Of a stretch of 64,000 nt of DNA, positions 1 to 7,486 are shown in pieces. Under the pieces are notes generated by a model that had not been told where the DNA came from, did not search any database, and worked only from the letters and a program-made list of their open reading frames with translations. This DNA comes from a virus. A program made the position numbers and the translations under genes. Every line of letters begins with the position of its first letter. Position 1 is the stretch's first letter. The DNA lies in IMG/VR virus record IMGVR_UViG_3300037882_001881, positions 1 through 64,000 of that record; one strand, 5' to 3'.

Positions 1-158
1 CTGCATTCAGCCCTGATGGAGAGGGAGCCGCCCACGCTCGTCAGAACAGGCAGGCTGCATTCAGCCGTGATGTCGAGGTATCCACCCACGCTCGTCAGAG
101 TTCTCGCGTACTCCAAATTATCCTTCGTTACGACTAAATTTCCGTTGTGCTCGCTCAT
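1..158 (-). CDS. Repeat protein with LTSVGG repeats, 3' part cut by window edge
   Basis: The reading frame starts at ATG 158 behind an AAGGAG-type site and runs off the left edge, so only 52 residues are visible. After a 22-residue lead it has an 18-residue repeat, LTSVGGYLDITAECSLPV then LTSVGGSLSIRAEC, encoded by two 54-bp units (1-54 and 55-108). Such TSVGG repeats are known from leucine-rich-repeat-like proteins of phages and bacteria, where they are often used for binding. Its start overlaps the stop of the RuvC-like gene as ATGA, so the two are translationally coupled. The function cannot be told from this fragment. Confidence 0.7.
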   Translation of the reverse strand, partial: MSEHNGNLVVTKDNLEYARTLTSVGGYLDITAECSLPVLTSVGGSLSIRAEC

Positions 159-640
159 ATTCCTTCGCTCCTTATTCCGTCTGCCCACGTCACCGCCACG
201 GCGAGTGCTTGCATCGCGTGACCCTTCACGTAGTACAGTGGACCCGGTTTACTCTTGGTTCCTATCGCCAAAGCTCGACCAGGGCCGAAACGATCCAGAA
301 TCACCGCTCTCACGGCACTGTCACGTCCCGGCCCTGTCGATCCTCCGCCCCCCAGCAGATGACGCACAACATCCTTGCGAAACAGCCTGCGACCGTTCTC
401 TGATGCCGCCTCGGCGAACCGACCCGACCACCAACACGTCTCGAACGTCTCACTACCAACCCTGGCCCCGTAGCACGACAGCCACTCAACCACAACCACT
501 CCCTCGTACTGCTGAACGTGCTCGTGGATATAGCTCGGTATCAGGTAATTTTCGATCCCGTCAAACGCTACTCGCACCGCCTTGCCGACATCGTCATACA
601 CCACAAGGCCGCTTGTTTTCGTTCCAGGGTCGATCGCCAT
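155..640 (-). CDS. RuvC-like Holliday junction resolvase
   Basis: The protein of 161 residues begins MAIDPGTKTSGLVVYDD, the first RuvC motif with its catalytic Asp on strand 1. VVVVEWLS around residue 50 supplies the second acidic position, and the C-terminal helix KGHAMQALAVAVTWAD has the shape of the last RuvC motif. The length fits the family. I chose ATG 640, behind GAAGTGAG, over ATG 676, which has no spaced ribosome site and would overlap the upstream gene by 28 bp. The predicted role is to cut four-way junctions made by the recombination genes of this operon. Confidence 0.75.
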   Translation of the reverse strand: MAIDPGTKTSGLVVYDDVGKAVRVAFDGIENYLIPSYIHEHVQQYEGVVVVEWLSCYGARVGSETFETCWWSGRFAEAASENGRRLFRKDVVRHLLGGGGSTGPGRDSAVRAVILDRFGPGRALAIGTKSKPGPLYYVKGHAMQALAVAVTWADGIRSEGI

Positions 641-648
641 GATGAAGC

Positions 649-1080
649 TCACTTCGCACCCTCCCAGGAACGCCATTCCCTATTCAGGCCGTCCAGCAGT
701 CGAGAATTCACTTTGATTCCATTCATCCCAAGGAAGCGAGTCCAGAATTCTTTCGGTGCCCCGTTTAACTGGTCCCTGTTTCGGTCGATCGCTCGCTTCA
801 TCGGCAACCAATCTGACAGGGCCGTAGCCCTACAGCCTCGGCAGTTCGCCCTGGTCTTAAAGTCAGTGCTAAGCCAGTAGGCGCAGACCTCGCTGGCGAT
901 CTCTTTCAAATGCCTGCTCTTGGTCATCACGCCAGTCGCCATTCGCACCTTGACGATCACGTCTTTCAGAGACGCATTGATCGCCCACAGACGCTTGTCG
1001 TTGATCCGTAAAAACTCGCTGACCTTGAATCGTTCTTCGGGTTCTAGTGGTTTGAACCTTCTTTTCTTCTTCTCTTCCAC
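649..1080 (-). CDS. Hypothetical protein, 143 residues, GTG start
   Basis: The start is GTG 1080 with GGAGG eight bases upstream. The N-terminus is strongly basic (MEEKKKRRFKPLEPEE). The middle contains a Cys-rich turn (TRANCRGCRATAL) and the protein is otherwise mixed helix with many Arg and Trp. It ends nine bases before the preferred start of the RuvC-like gene and follows the SEC-C gene, so it belongs to the recombination operon. I do not recognise the family. A basic, compact protein here could bind DNA, but that is inference. Confidence 0.6.
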   Translation of the reverse strand: MEEKKKRRFKPLEPEERFKVSEFLRINDKRLWAINASLKDVIVKVRMATGVMTKSRHLKEIASEVCAYWLSTDFKTRANCRGCRATALSDWLPMKRAIDRNRDQLNGAPKEFWTRFLGMNGIKVNSRLLDGLNREWRSWEGAK

Positions 1081-1102
1081 GAAACAACCTCCTCGCAGAG
1101 AT

Positions 1103-1123
1103 CACCTCAGAACCGCTGAGGTG
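1103..1123 (-). promoter_or_regulatory. 8-bp hairpin just upstream of a ribosome site
   Basis: On the minus strand CACCTCAG and CTGAGGTG form a perfect 8-bp stem around a 5-base loop (CGGTT). It lies 23 bases before the GTG start at 1080, directly upstream of the GGAGG ribosome site, so it could affect translation or mark the intergenic junction. There is no T-run, so it is not a classic terminator. Confidence 0.45.
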
Positions 1124-1144
1124 CCGGACTTCACACGGAGTGGA

Positions 1145-1489
1145 TCAGCCGTGCGTTGTTTCGTTCAGCAGGGCCGAATCGTCGTCTCCCAGGACTTTTC
1201 CAGTGGAACGCGGCTCTGGCATTCGTCGTGTCATCACCGTCTCAATGTCTTTGTTGACGCAGCAACGCTTGTACTTTTTTCCGCTCCCGCATTTGCAGGG
1301 CGCGTTCAATCCGAGGTTAATCGTTCCCGAAGACCGATCCATCGGCTTACATCCATCGAGACGAGCGAAACGTATCACTCGACCCTGCGGCCCCTTATTC
1401 TTCGGAGGATTAGGCTTGTGCTTGCGGATCGAATCGACCACCAACCGGCCCGCTGTTCGTTCCATGAATCGCTGATAATTCTTGTCCAC
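1145..1489 (-). CDS. SEC-C motif zinc-binding protein
   Basis: GTG 1489 lies behind GGGAGA. The 114-residue product carries CKCGSGKKYKRCC (about residues 65-77), a textbook SEC-C zinc site as found at the end of SecA and in many small proteins. The N-terminal 60 residues are basic and the last 25 are polar. In other proteins the motif binds zinc and mediates protein or nucleic-acid contacts. The target is unknown here. It stands between a terminator (1509-1536) and the 143-residue gene, so it probably has its own leader. Confidence 0.75.
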   Translation of the reverse strand: MDKNYQRFMERTAGRLVVDSIRKHKPNPPKNKGPQGRVIRFARLDGCKPMDRSSGTINLGLNAPCKCGSGKKYKRCCVNKDIETVMTRRMPEPRSTGKVLGDDDSALLNETTHG

Positions 1490-1508
1490 GTTTCAAATCT
1501 CCCTGTGA

Positions 1509-1536
1509 ATAAAAACCGGCTGTCAGCTCCGCTGAC
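1509..1536 (-). terminator. Intrinsic terminator or leader hairpin
   Basis: On the minus strand GTCAGC-GGA-GCTGAC is a 6-bp hairpin with GGA in the loop, followed by AGCCGG and the run TTTTTATT. A wider pairing of CCGGCTG (1571-1577) with CAGCCGG next to the T-run is also possible. It would end transcripts from the ATPase operon or sit in the leader of the SEC-C gene, whose start is 20 bases further on. Confidence 0.5.
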
Positions 1537-2009
1537 TTCGGCCTCATGCCAATGGGGAACCTCATGCTCCCAGCCGGACTTCGCCCCCGTTATACTTGGG
1601 CATTGGGTCGATCAGGAATTGCACCCGATGTGACGGTCTAGGTGGATTTACAGTCTTCGGTCCCGTCAGTCGAAAACTCTCGTACCACGTTCTTAGTGCG
1701 TGTCCCTTTCACGCCGCCGACCCTGATCCTGCCGTTGTCTCGGTGGCAGGCCCGACACAAGTCCCTGTCGATCGGTAGACCACAAACGATCGACCAGGGC
1801 TGACATCGTTTCTATTTGCTTCTCATTGGACCGCTCCTTAATCGGGTGCCATCCGCGATCTTGCACGCACCGCCAGAACTGCGTCCCAACTGGACGCCTC
1901 CCATCCAAACCTGAGAGGACTTGTGGATTCGTTTTCGATGGTTCACGGATATGTTTTTATGCGGCCCCGAATCCGAGGGAGTGTTCTGCGTTCACACCAG
2001 ACGTTCTTC
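1537..2009. other. Gene-poor stretch with a possible broken zinc-finger ORF
   Basis: No complete gene is convincing here. On the minus strand, an open frame from 1811 to 1638 encodes VCGLPIDRDLCRACHRDN and a basic tail, which resembles the last zinc-binding part of an HNH domain (LCxxCH). It has no ATG, GTG or TTG start before the motif. Another minus frame (1908-1693) supplies a plausible upstream half up to about 1770. A frameshifted or decayed HNH gene would explain both. A 13-residue frame MPKYNGGEVRLGA lies at about 1563-1604. Confidence 0.3.
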
Positions 2010-3557
2010 CTATGTTTTCGACTTAATCCATTCCCGATACGACATTCCCTGCAACTTCGTGTCTGCTGCGACCGCCGTCAGAACGTAAGCACCCTGAGAC
2101 CGGATCATCTCGTCCAGGGCCGCAGCCGTGCTCGGTGCCATCTCTCCGAACGCCGCTTGAGGCAACGTCAGGAGTCGATTCTCCTTCAGGCACAGTGGCA
2201 CGATCACCTTCCATCGCTCCCCGTCCGACAGCTCGTCGAAATACTCATGGTCCGAACGATCCGACTCGATCACCAATCGGGTTTCGCCGTCGTCGTTGAC
2301 CAGAACTTCCAGAGGGCAATTAGGTATCTTCGCAATCGAGTCTCCCAGGACACTCATCACCTTCTTGGCACAATTTCTCAGGGACTCAGCCTTCTTTGTC
2401 AGCGTCTTCGCGATCTCTTCGTGCTCCGAGGCTTTCGCCTTCGCTGCGACAGCCACGCGGACGGTTCGCCCTGTGTCAATCGCCGCACTCGCTGCCTCAG
2501 CTCGAATAGCCGCTTGAGTAACCTCTTCCGGGGACCGTTCCGGCGGGACGGCACTCGCAATCGCCTCTTCCAGATGTGCTCGCTGCTCGACCGCCTTGCG
2601 AGCCGATTCAATCTGCTGAGCCGCTGACTCCCTCGTCGTCTTGAGCGTTGTCCGAGCGTCTTGCAAATCTTTTTCTCTGTTAGCCCACAACCCTCTCGCT
2701 GCCGCCAACTGCTGCTCCAGGGACTTGATTTCCGCTTCCGCCCACGTCAGTTGGGTAGACTTTGCATCGACCGCAGTTTCAGCATCGGCGATATCCTGCT
2801 CCGCTGCCGCAGTGATCCCCACCAGATCGACAACCGGCATCGCCTCCAGGGAACGCTGCGACGCTTCGAGGTTCGCTTTCGCGGTCTCCGTCGCCTTCAC
2901 CTCACCGAGCAATCGCTGATGATCAACGACAGCCTTCGTGTACTCCGCTGACAGGGCCGCTTCGTCGCACGGCTGAGTCAGATCGACCCCCTCGTACAAT
3001 TTCCGCTGGAACGCGACACAAGACTCCTGAGCCTCGGCGTCTTTCTCGACTGCTGCTGCCCCGGCATCCACCGCCCGCTTGACCCTGGATGCCAGTTCGA
3101 CAATGTCGTCGGTGATCGCCACCTTCGGACCTACAAGCTGATTCCACTCCGCTTCAGGGACGATCTCCTTGAAGTCGTCAACGCCGCCCTTCAGCCCTGA
3201 CAGTCGGCAGAGCGTCGCGATACGTGTCTTGTCCCGGATCGCCGGTGTTGCAAACTTCGGCCAGTGCAGGGACGTCAGGTCCAGATCACCAAGACCCTGG
3301 ACGGTCAGCTCCCCTTCCTCGCGGGTCGTGCGGCTAATCTTCAGGGTCTTTCCGCAGACCGTCGCCTCGCCGTTCTTACTGCCGTCACGCTTGGTCGGCT
3401 TCAGGGAAGTTTCGCCCTGAGTCGCCAACTCAACCGTCCTCAGGGTCGTACTCTTTCCGCTACCCTGCGGTCCCACCAACAGGTGCAACCCTGGCTCCGC
3501 TATCTCGTACCGAAACTCTTCGATCGGCCCCAGGTTCTTCACTTCAATCTCAGGCAT
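2010..3557 (-). CDS. SMC/Rad50-like AAA ATPase
   Basis: The 515-residue protein starts MPEIEVKNLGPIEEF and has a Walker A site GPQGSGKST near residue 31. A long coiled-coil middle (about residues 150-370) is rich in Ala, Glu and Gln. The C-terminal lobe holds the ABC-type signature LSDGER. This is the layout of SbcC/RecF-type ATPases. ATG 3557 was chosen because GAGGAG lies seven bases upstream. It overlaps the nuclease stop by 8 bp. In phages such an ATPase next to a RecE-type nuclease usually processes DNA ends for recombination or replication restart. Confidence 0.85.
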   Translation of the reverse strand: MPEIEVKNLGPIEEFRYEIAEPGLHLLVGPQGSGKSTTLRTVELATQGETSLKPTKRDGSKNGEATVCGKTLKISRTTREEGELTVQGLGDLDLTSLHWPKFATPAIRDKTRIATLCRLSGLKGGVDDFKEIVPEAEWNQLVGPKVAITDDIVELASRVKRAVDAGAAAVEKDAEAQESCVAFQRKLYEGVDLTQPCDEAALSAEYTKAVVDHQRLLGEVKATETAKANLEASQRSLEAMPVVDLVGITAAAEQDIADAETAVDAKSTQLTWAEAEIKSLEQQLAAARGLWANREKDLQDARTTLKTTRESAAQQIESARKAVEQRAHLEEAIASAVPPERSPEEVTQAAIRAEAASAAIDTGRTVRVAVAAKAKASEHEEIAKTLTKKAESLRNCAKKVMSVLGDSIAKIPNCPLEVLVNDDGETRLVIESDRSDHEYFDELSDGERWKVIVPLCLKENRLLTLPQAAFGEMAPSTAAALDEMIRSQGAYVLTAVAADTKLQGMSYREWIKSKT

Positions 3558-4470
3558 CGCCATACTCCTCATCTGCTGACACAGGACGACCCGCGTTATA
3601 GGTCGCCTGAGCCACATACCAGGGCTTCGGCTCCAGTAGCGTCAACTGAGACGCCTCTTGACGGTCTGGCCAAGCCTCTTCGGGACTCATTCCCCGTTTC
3701 TGTCGATTCAAACACTCCGCGAGGTCTCGCAATGACGCCTCGACGTTCCGTTGACCAACCCGCATCCACGTTGGACTCAGAGGCCACAGATACGCCCAGC
3801 CCTGCTTATTCACCACAAGATGCAGGAACTTGACCTGATGGCCCTGGTACTCAGGGACCGACAGCAAACCTCTCGTGTAAAACGCCGCCGAGAAGTCGTA
3901 TCCGTATGACCAAATTTGCTCGTTGAATTTGTTGCGATCCACAGCCATCGACGACTTCAGATCGACGATAACTCCACTGTCCGTCAGCCAGTCCAGTCGA
4001 GCCTTGCACTCGATCACCTGACCGTCGATCACCTCGTCCCACACAACTGTCTGCTCAGACATTCCGCCAGACTTCAGCAGGTTCTTACACAGGGTGTTTT
4101 TCATCACCGCCGACCACATCGTGAGAAGCTCCTTCTCTTCTCGCGGCTTAATCAACTGCTTCGGGTAAACCTCATCCTTTAGGTCTTTGTAGGCGTTCGT
4201 GTTTGTTCGCAGGTCCGTGACATGCCAGCTCTTCTTGTCTTCGAGGATCAACTCATGCAGCAGGGTTCCCAGCACCAAGCTCCGCTTTTTTTCTGCTGCC
4301 GCCTCTCGCTCTTCCTCTGTGACACCCATCTCGCCAGGGTTTATCACTTCCCTGTAGTAAGCTCTCGGACCCTGCGGAGTGTTCGTGAACAGCTTCAGGG
4401 TCGTAGACCTGACTCGCGTCTTTTCCGCCTCGTATTCCTCACGGCTCCAATCCAGAAATCGACCACTCAT
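3550..4470 (-). CDS. RecE-like PD-(D/E)XK exonuclease
   Basis: The 306-residue protein contains GTLLHELIL (about residue 72), matching the RecE GxxxH helix, then ECKARLDWLTDSGVIVDLKSS (about 152-172), with the catalytic Asp and the D-L-K motif, and a following Gln/Tyr helix (EQIWSYGYDFSAAFY). These fit the exodeoxyribonuclease VIII/DUF3799 family, which resects 5' ends of double-stranded DNA. GGAGG precedes ATG 4470, which overlaps the upstream stop as ATGA. It is coupled to the SMC-like ATPase downstream. Confidence 0.85.
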   Translation of the reverse strand: MSGRFLDWSREEYEAEKTRVRSTTLKLFTNTPQGPRAYYREVINPGEMGVTEEEREAAAEKKRSLVLGTLLHELILEDKKSWHVTDLRTNTNAYKDLKDEVYPKQLIKPREEKELLTMWSAVMKNTLCKNLLKSGGMSEQTVVWDEVIDGQVIECKARLDWLTDSGVIVDLKSSMAVDRNKFNEQIWSYGYDFSAAFYTRGLLSVPEYQGHQVKFLHLVVNKQGWAYLWPLSPTWMRVGQRNVEASLRDLAECLNRQKRGMSPEEAWPDRQEASQLTLLEPKPWYVAQATYNAGRPVSADEEYGDA

Positions 4471-4769
4471 TGAGCACCTCCGATGATCCTCGATTGATGC
4501 TTCAGCTTGACCCTGCGGATCGCTTCGTTGATCTCGTCCATCAGGTCTCGGTACTCTTCCGGAAGACAGTCAAGGGCCACTCTCGAAGAGAGGACTGACT
4601 TGATGTCACACATCGACCGATACGAGTATCCGCCCTGGTTTCTCGCGCAAACCTCAAGACGAACTACAGTTTGTCCTTCGCTGTGTCTTGGAATCGGCAG
4701 TCCGCTGATATCTGACACCAAGACGTCACACTCCTTCGCGACCCACTCAGCTTTCCTTACTGTCGCCAT
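4467..4769 (-). CDS. Hypothetical protein, 100 residues
   Basis: The start ATG 4769 has GGGAGA six bases upstream and lies inside the 3' end of csrA (23-bp overlap). The protein begins MATVRKAEWVAKECDVLV, has a central beta-like segment (TVVRLEVCARNQGG) and ends in a charged helix (LMDEINEAIRRVKLKHQ). I do not recognise the family. The tight overlaps on both sides place it in the recombination operon between csrA and the RecE-like nuclease. Confidence 0.65.
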   Translation of the reverse strand: MATVRKAEWVAKECDVLVSDISGLPIPRHSEGQTVVRLEVCARNQGGYSYRSMCDIKSVLSSRVALDCLPEEYRDLMDEINEAIRRVKLKHQSRIIGGAQ

Positions 4770-4935
4770 CTTGGTCTCCCTGAATATTGAGCCACACTTC
4801 TTTGCGATGGACCGCAACCCCTCGCGGTGCCTCGACCCCCAATCTCACCTTCCCGTTCCTGACCTCGATCACCGTGACCTCAACGTCGTCGCCGATCATC
4901 AGGGACTCATCCTTGATCCTCGTCAGTACCAGCAT
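4747..4935 (-). CDS. csrA: CsrA-family RNA-binding regulator
   Basis: The 62-residue product is full length for the family: MLVLTRIKDESLMIGDD at the start, then EVTVIEVRNGKVRLGVEAP and RGVAVHRKEVW. The residues used by CsrA for RNA binding are present: R6 in the N-terminal LTR strand and the VHRKEV strand with its Arg near residue 44. CsrA dimers bind GGA in hairpin loops of mRNA leaders and change translation or stability. GGAG lies 11 bases before ATG 4935. It sits directly after a tandem-HTH gene (29-bp overlap). Phage-borne csrA is uncommon. Leaders with ANGGA loops occur at 55.6-58.3 kb in this window. Confidence 0.92.
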   Translation of the reverse strand: MLVLTRIKDESLMIGDDVEVTVIEVRNGKVRLGVEAPRGVAVHRKEVWLNIQGDQDGDSKES

Positions 4936-5305
4936 CTTTCGGACTCCTTCCTGCGTTCATTCCCTGAGTCATCAGCCGCTCAAGGTCAGCCTTAATGATT
5001 CGTCGATGCCCCCTCGCGGTGCGGAACGATCGAACTTTGCCGTCGTCAGCCATTCGGGTAATCGTCCTCGGCGAGACTCTCAGCATTTCCGCCGCAACCG
5101 ATGGCGGAACACCCTCAAGAGCCTCGTCTTCCGGAAACGTGGTGAGCTTCGCGACGTCCTTCGAGGAGTAACGCATCTGGCCGCCTATCTTGACCCCGCG
5201 AATCACGCCGCTCTGGCTCAGATTGATCAGGGTCCAACGGCTCACGCCGATCACTCGGCAAACCTCTTTGGCTCTCATCAGGGCTGGACCATCGACCGAC
5301 ATCAT
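4907..5305 (-). CDS. Tandem excisionase-type helix-turn-helix protein
   Basis: The 132-residue protein has two HTH_17/MerR-like DNA-binding units. The first is RAKEVCRVIGVSRWTLINLSQ (about 11-31). The second is VPPSVAAEMLRVSPRTITRMADDGKVRSFRTARGHRRI (about 66-103), whose end is the typical wing of excisionases. Two units in one chain suggest binding to a direct or inverted repeat. GGGGAA stands before the paired ATGATG start. It is the first gene of the csrA-nuclease operon and could regulate it or act as directionality factor for the integrase. Which one is not decided by sequence. Confidence 0.75.
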   Translation of the reverse strand: MMSVDGPALMRAKEVCRVIGVSRWTLINLSQSGVIRGVKIGGQMRYSSKDVAKLTTFPEDEALEGVPPSVAAEMLRVSPRTITRMADDGKVRSFRTARGHRRIIKADLERLMTQGMNAGRSPKDAGTDEDQG

Positions 5306-5427
5306 CGTTTCCCCGGAACACTTAACTGCGTGGCTCTCACGGGGACGATTTGTATTCGATCTTTTCCTTCTGTCGATACGACTGTATTCGTTTTTGTGTG
5401 TATGCGGTTACACATCCACTCTCATCA

Positions 5428-5460
5428 ACACAGAACCACACAGAACCACACAGAACCATC
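5428..5460. repeat. 10-bp tandem repeat CAGAACCACA
   Basis: CAGAACCACA is repeated nearly three times without spacing (5431, 5441, 5451, the last ending in TC). It lies between the csrA operon start and the attachment core. Short direct repeats here are the usual form of integrase or excisionase arm sites, but no binding can be shown from sequence alone. Confidence 0.6.
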
Positions 5461-5503
5461 TTTTGGTCAATTTCAGAAAGATTTTTGGAGTCCGTCTTTC
5501 AAC

Positions 5504-5544
5504 AAAAAAAGGGCGCGTTCCGTTGGCGTTGGAACGCAGCCCTT
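5504..5544 (-). terminator. Intrinsic terminator downstream of the integrase
   Basis: On the minus strand GGGCTGCGTTCC pairs with GGAACGCGCCC (one bulged base), around a 9-base loop, and is followed by seven T residues. That is a strong rho-independent terminator. It would stop transcripts leaving the integrase before they run into the csrA operon promoter region. Confidence 0.8.
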
Positions 5545-5737
5545 TATGAAACATTTCGTGAAACATTCACCTGAAACAGTCGATATCTCAGTCTCTCAGC
5601 ACCATCTTTCACATCACTTTTCACACTATTTCTACATTTCGTCGGCCTCCGAAGCCGAAGGTTGTAGGTTCGATCCCTATCGAGGATAATAAGTTGCGTC
5701 TAGCGACTATGTGAAACATGCCTGATTTTGTTTCATA
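5545..5737. repeat. Repeated TGAAACA sites flanking the att core
   Basis: TGAAACAT occurs at 5547, 5560 and (as CTGAAACA) 5571 on one side of the tRNA-derived core, again at 5712 on the other side, and inverted as TGTTTCATA at 5729-5737. This spread on both sides of the core matches the arm-type sites of lambda-like attP regions. Confidence 0.5.
5642..5688 (+). other. attP core: 3' half of a tRNA-Arg(CCG) gene
   Basis: TCGGC and GCCGA form a 5-bp anticodon stem around the loop CTCCGAA (anticodon CCG). A T-arm follows (GTAGG, loop TTCGATC, CCTAT), then a 7-base acceptor strand. The 5' half of a tRNA is absent from the preceding bases. A tRNA 3' half beside a tyrosine integrase is the standard attachment core. 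It would restore the host gene on integration. The absence of a full tRNA suggests that the window represents the free phage or one junction. Confidence 0.85.
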
Positions 5738-6863
5738 ACTGCTTGGCAATCTCGACATTTTCGTCCCAAAACGAGTCCAAAACGGATGACGCATTGTTGC
5801 CAATGTAGTATGTTCTCGTCGTCTCGCTCGATGAGTGCCGCATTAGCGCCCCTAGCTGCATCTCATTGATTCGGCGAGATGCCCACCGTAACCCGAAAGA
5901 CCGTCGCAGATCATGAGCACTGGCATACTTCACCGTTCCATCGGGACGGCGATCCACAACCACGCCAGACAATTTCCCGATCCGGAATATAAGCTTCGAC
6001 AACTGGTCGGTATTCAGGACGCAATCAACACGTGTCGAGAGAACCTGGAACACAGGGCCGGTTCGATTTTCCGCCGGGACGGAGCTGATCAACGCCCAGA
6101 ACTCCGGAGCCATCGGAAACACCCTGGCCTGACCGGCCTTATCCATATCGTCAGGCATCACGAAGACCGGGTTCTTATACGTCGTCCAGTCCACATGGAA
6201 CGCTTCCCGGTCATCCCAGCTCAGGGTGCATTCGCTGATCCGCAGTCCGCTCAGCCACAGACCGCACAGCAGACGCTTGCACGCCTTCGCCCTCTCTGGA
6301 TGCTGTGTGTAGATTTGATCCGTCGCCTTCAGCATCAACTTGAACTCCGCTTCGGTCAGGGGCCGACCCTTGCTCTTCTTACGCAACCGAGGCATGTCGA
6401 AATCCACGGCGCTGCTCGTGAACCCAGCCTTGTTCGACCATCGCAGCAATCGCTTCGTCGCTCGCAGCAACTTGTGCTGCGTCGCCTTCCCCATCTCGTG
6501 CCGAAGAAACACGTCTCGCAGGGCTGCCAGCTTGTCCGGTCGGATAGCTTTGACGTCTTTGATATTCGCCTCCGCCAGCAGATTGAAGACCTGCCGGTAG
6601 ATGCACTGCGTGCTCGGCCTCATCTCACTCATCACCTGACGCTCGAACATCGACAGCATGGGCTTCAGGGGCGTCTCCGGGAGTTCCCTTGGCTCATTGC
6701 TCGTCTCGGTTCCATGCAGTCTCACAAACTCTTCTGCGGCTTCGTCGATGTTGCTCGCCAGGGGCAGACGCTTCACCTTCCGTTTGCCGTCCTTCCCCGT
6801 GAAACTGGCGACCCAACAACCCCTGGTCTGGTAGTAATAGACACTACTGCTTTTCTTCTTCAT
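5733..6863 (-). CDS. int: Tyrosine-recombinase integrase
   Basis: The 376-residue protein has a basic N-terminal arm-binding region, a core-binding SAM-like domain (about 75-165) and a catalytic domain. The catalytic residues are visible: Arg in LSGLRISEC (about 211), HDLRRSFG (about 317-324), LMRHSSSETTRTYY (about 341-354), whose last Tyr pair includes the nucleophile. The stop is 45 bp from the tRNA-derived core. GGGAGC precedes ATG 6863. It integrates and excises the phage at a tRNA-Arg gene. Confidence 0.93.
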   Translation of the reverse strand: MKKKSSSVYYYQTRGCWVASFTGKDGKRKVKRLPLASNIDEAAEEFVRLHGTETSNEPRELPETPLKPMLSMFERQVMSEMRPSTQCIYRQVFNLLAEANIKDVKAIRPDKLAALRDVFLRHEMGKATQHKLLRATKRLLRWSNKAGFTSSAVDFDMPRLRKKSKGRPLTEAEFKLMLKATDQIYTQHPERAKACKRLLCGLWLSGLRISECTLSWDDREAFHVDWTTYKNPVFVMPDDMDKAGQARVFPMAPEFWALISSVPAENRTGPVFQVLSTRVDCVLNTDQLSKLIFRIGKLSGVVVDRRPDGTVKYASAHDLRRSFGLRWASRRINEMQLGALMRHSSSETTRTYYIGNNASSVLDSFWDENVEIAKQL

Positions 6864-6874
6864 GGCTCAGCTCC

Positions 6875-7201
6875 CTATTTCCCTGGTTTGCGAGTTCGTT
6901 TCTTGGCACGACTCGGCAGAGGTTCTTTTGACTCGAAGACAGCCTTGATGTCGGCGACCCGGAACACCTCGCGGTGTGTTCCACTATTCACAGGGGTCAA
7001 GCCGTGCGTCTTCTTCATTCCCAACAGCGTTCGACGATCCATCCCGAACCACGCATTCAGGGCGTCGGCTGTGGTGTACTCGCGGAATGCCTCCGCTGTG
7101 GCCTCAATCAATCGTTCCCTGCGTAATCGAGCGATCTCTGCTCGCAGGGCCAGTAACTCCGTGTTTTCGTCCTCAAACGACCCGTCATGGTTCGTCTTCA
7201 T
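6875..7201 (-). CDS. Hypothetical DNA-binding-like protein upstream of int
   Basis: ATG 7201 has AGGAAAG eight bases upstream. The 108-residue product has an acidic start, a coiled coil (ENTELLALRAEIARLRRERLIEA), a helix-turn-helix-like segment (TTADALNAWFGMDRRTLLGMKKTH) and a basic tail (SRAKKRTRKPGK). It is 11 bases upstream of int in the same direction. Position and shape suggest a regulator or recombination accessory protein. No family was recognised with confidence. Confidence 0.65.
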   Translation of the reverse strand: MKTNHDGSFEDENTELLALRAEIARLRRERLIEATAEAFREYTTADALNAWFGMDRRTLLGMKKTHGLTPVNSGTHREVFRVADIKAVFESKEPLPSRAKKRTRKPGK

Positions 7202-7300
7202 GTGTGCTCTTTCCTTCGTCCGTGGGGTAGAATTTGGCTCGACAATCGAGCCACTCAGGGGAGAAATCAATCAGGCTCTCAACCCTGGCGGGAGGCGGAC

Positions 7301-7413
7301 GCGGCAGCATGGCAATCATTAGAGTGCGCCTTTCGCATTACAGTGCGGGGGGCCAAGCGTGGCTTCGTGTTGGACGCACGGAGCGACGGCTCTGATGATT
7401 GCCATGTTGCCGT
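7301..7413. repeat. Long inverted repeat enclosing a structured 75-base loop
   Basis: GCAGCATGGCAATCAT (7304-7319) and ATGATTGCCATGTTGC (7395-7410) are inverted copies with one mismatch and extend a few bases outward. The enclosed part holds more short stems, including CGTG/CACG around the loop TTGGACG (7366-7380). It lies between the leftward int genes and a rightward operon. It could be a small RNA, an operator or a recombination site. Confidence 0.6.
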
Positions 7414-7486
7414 TTGATATGTAAGGTTTCAAGCGTGCGACGTGTTGAATTTTTGACAAATCAACAAAAAGAGAGGTAATTACATC

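Noticed and set aside
5642-5688. Complete tRNA-Arg gene
   Set aside because: Only the anticodon arm, T-arm and 3' acceptor strand are present; no matching 5' half lies upstream.
5913-7322. Long plus-strand open frame of 469 codons
   Set aside because: It is antisense to the integrase and its neighbour, lacks a ribosome site and has Arg/His-rich low-quality sequence.
7453-7482. TTGACA followed after 18 bases by TAATTA before ATG 7487
   Set aside because: Transcription would start at or after the start codon and skip the ribosome site, so it cannot serve this gene as read.
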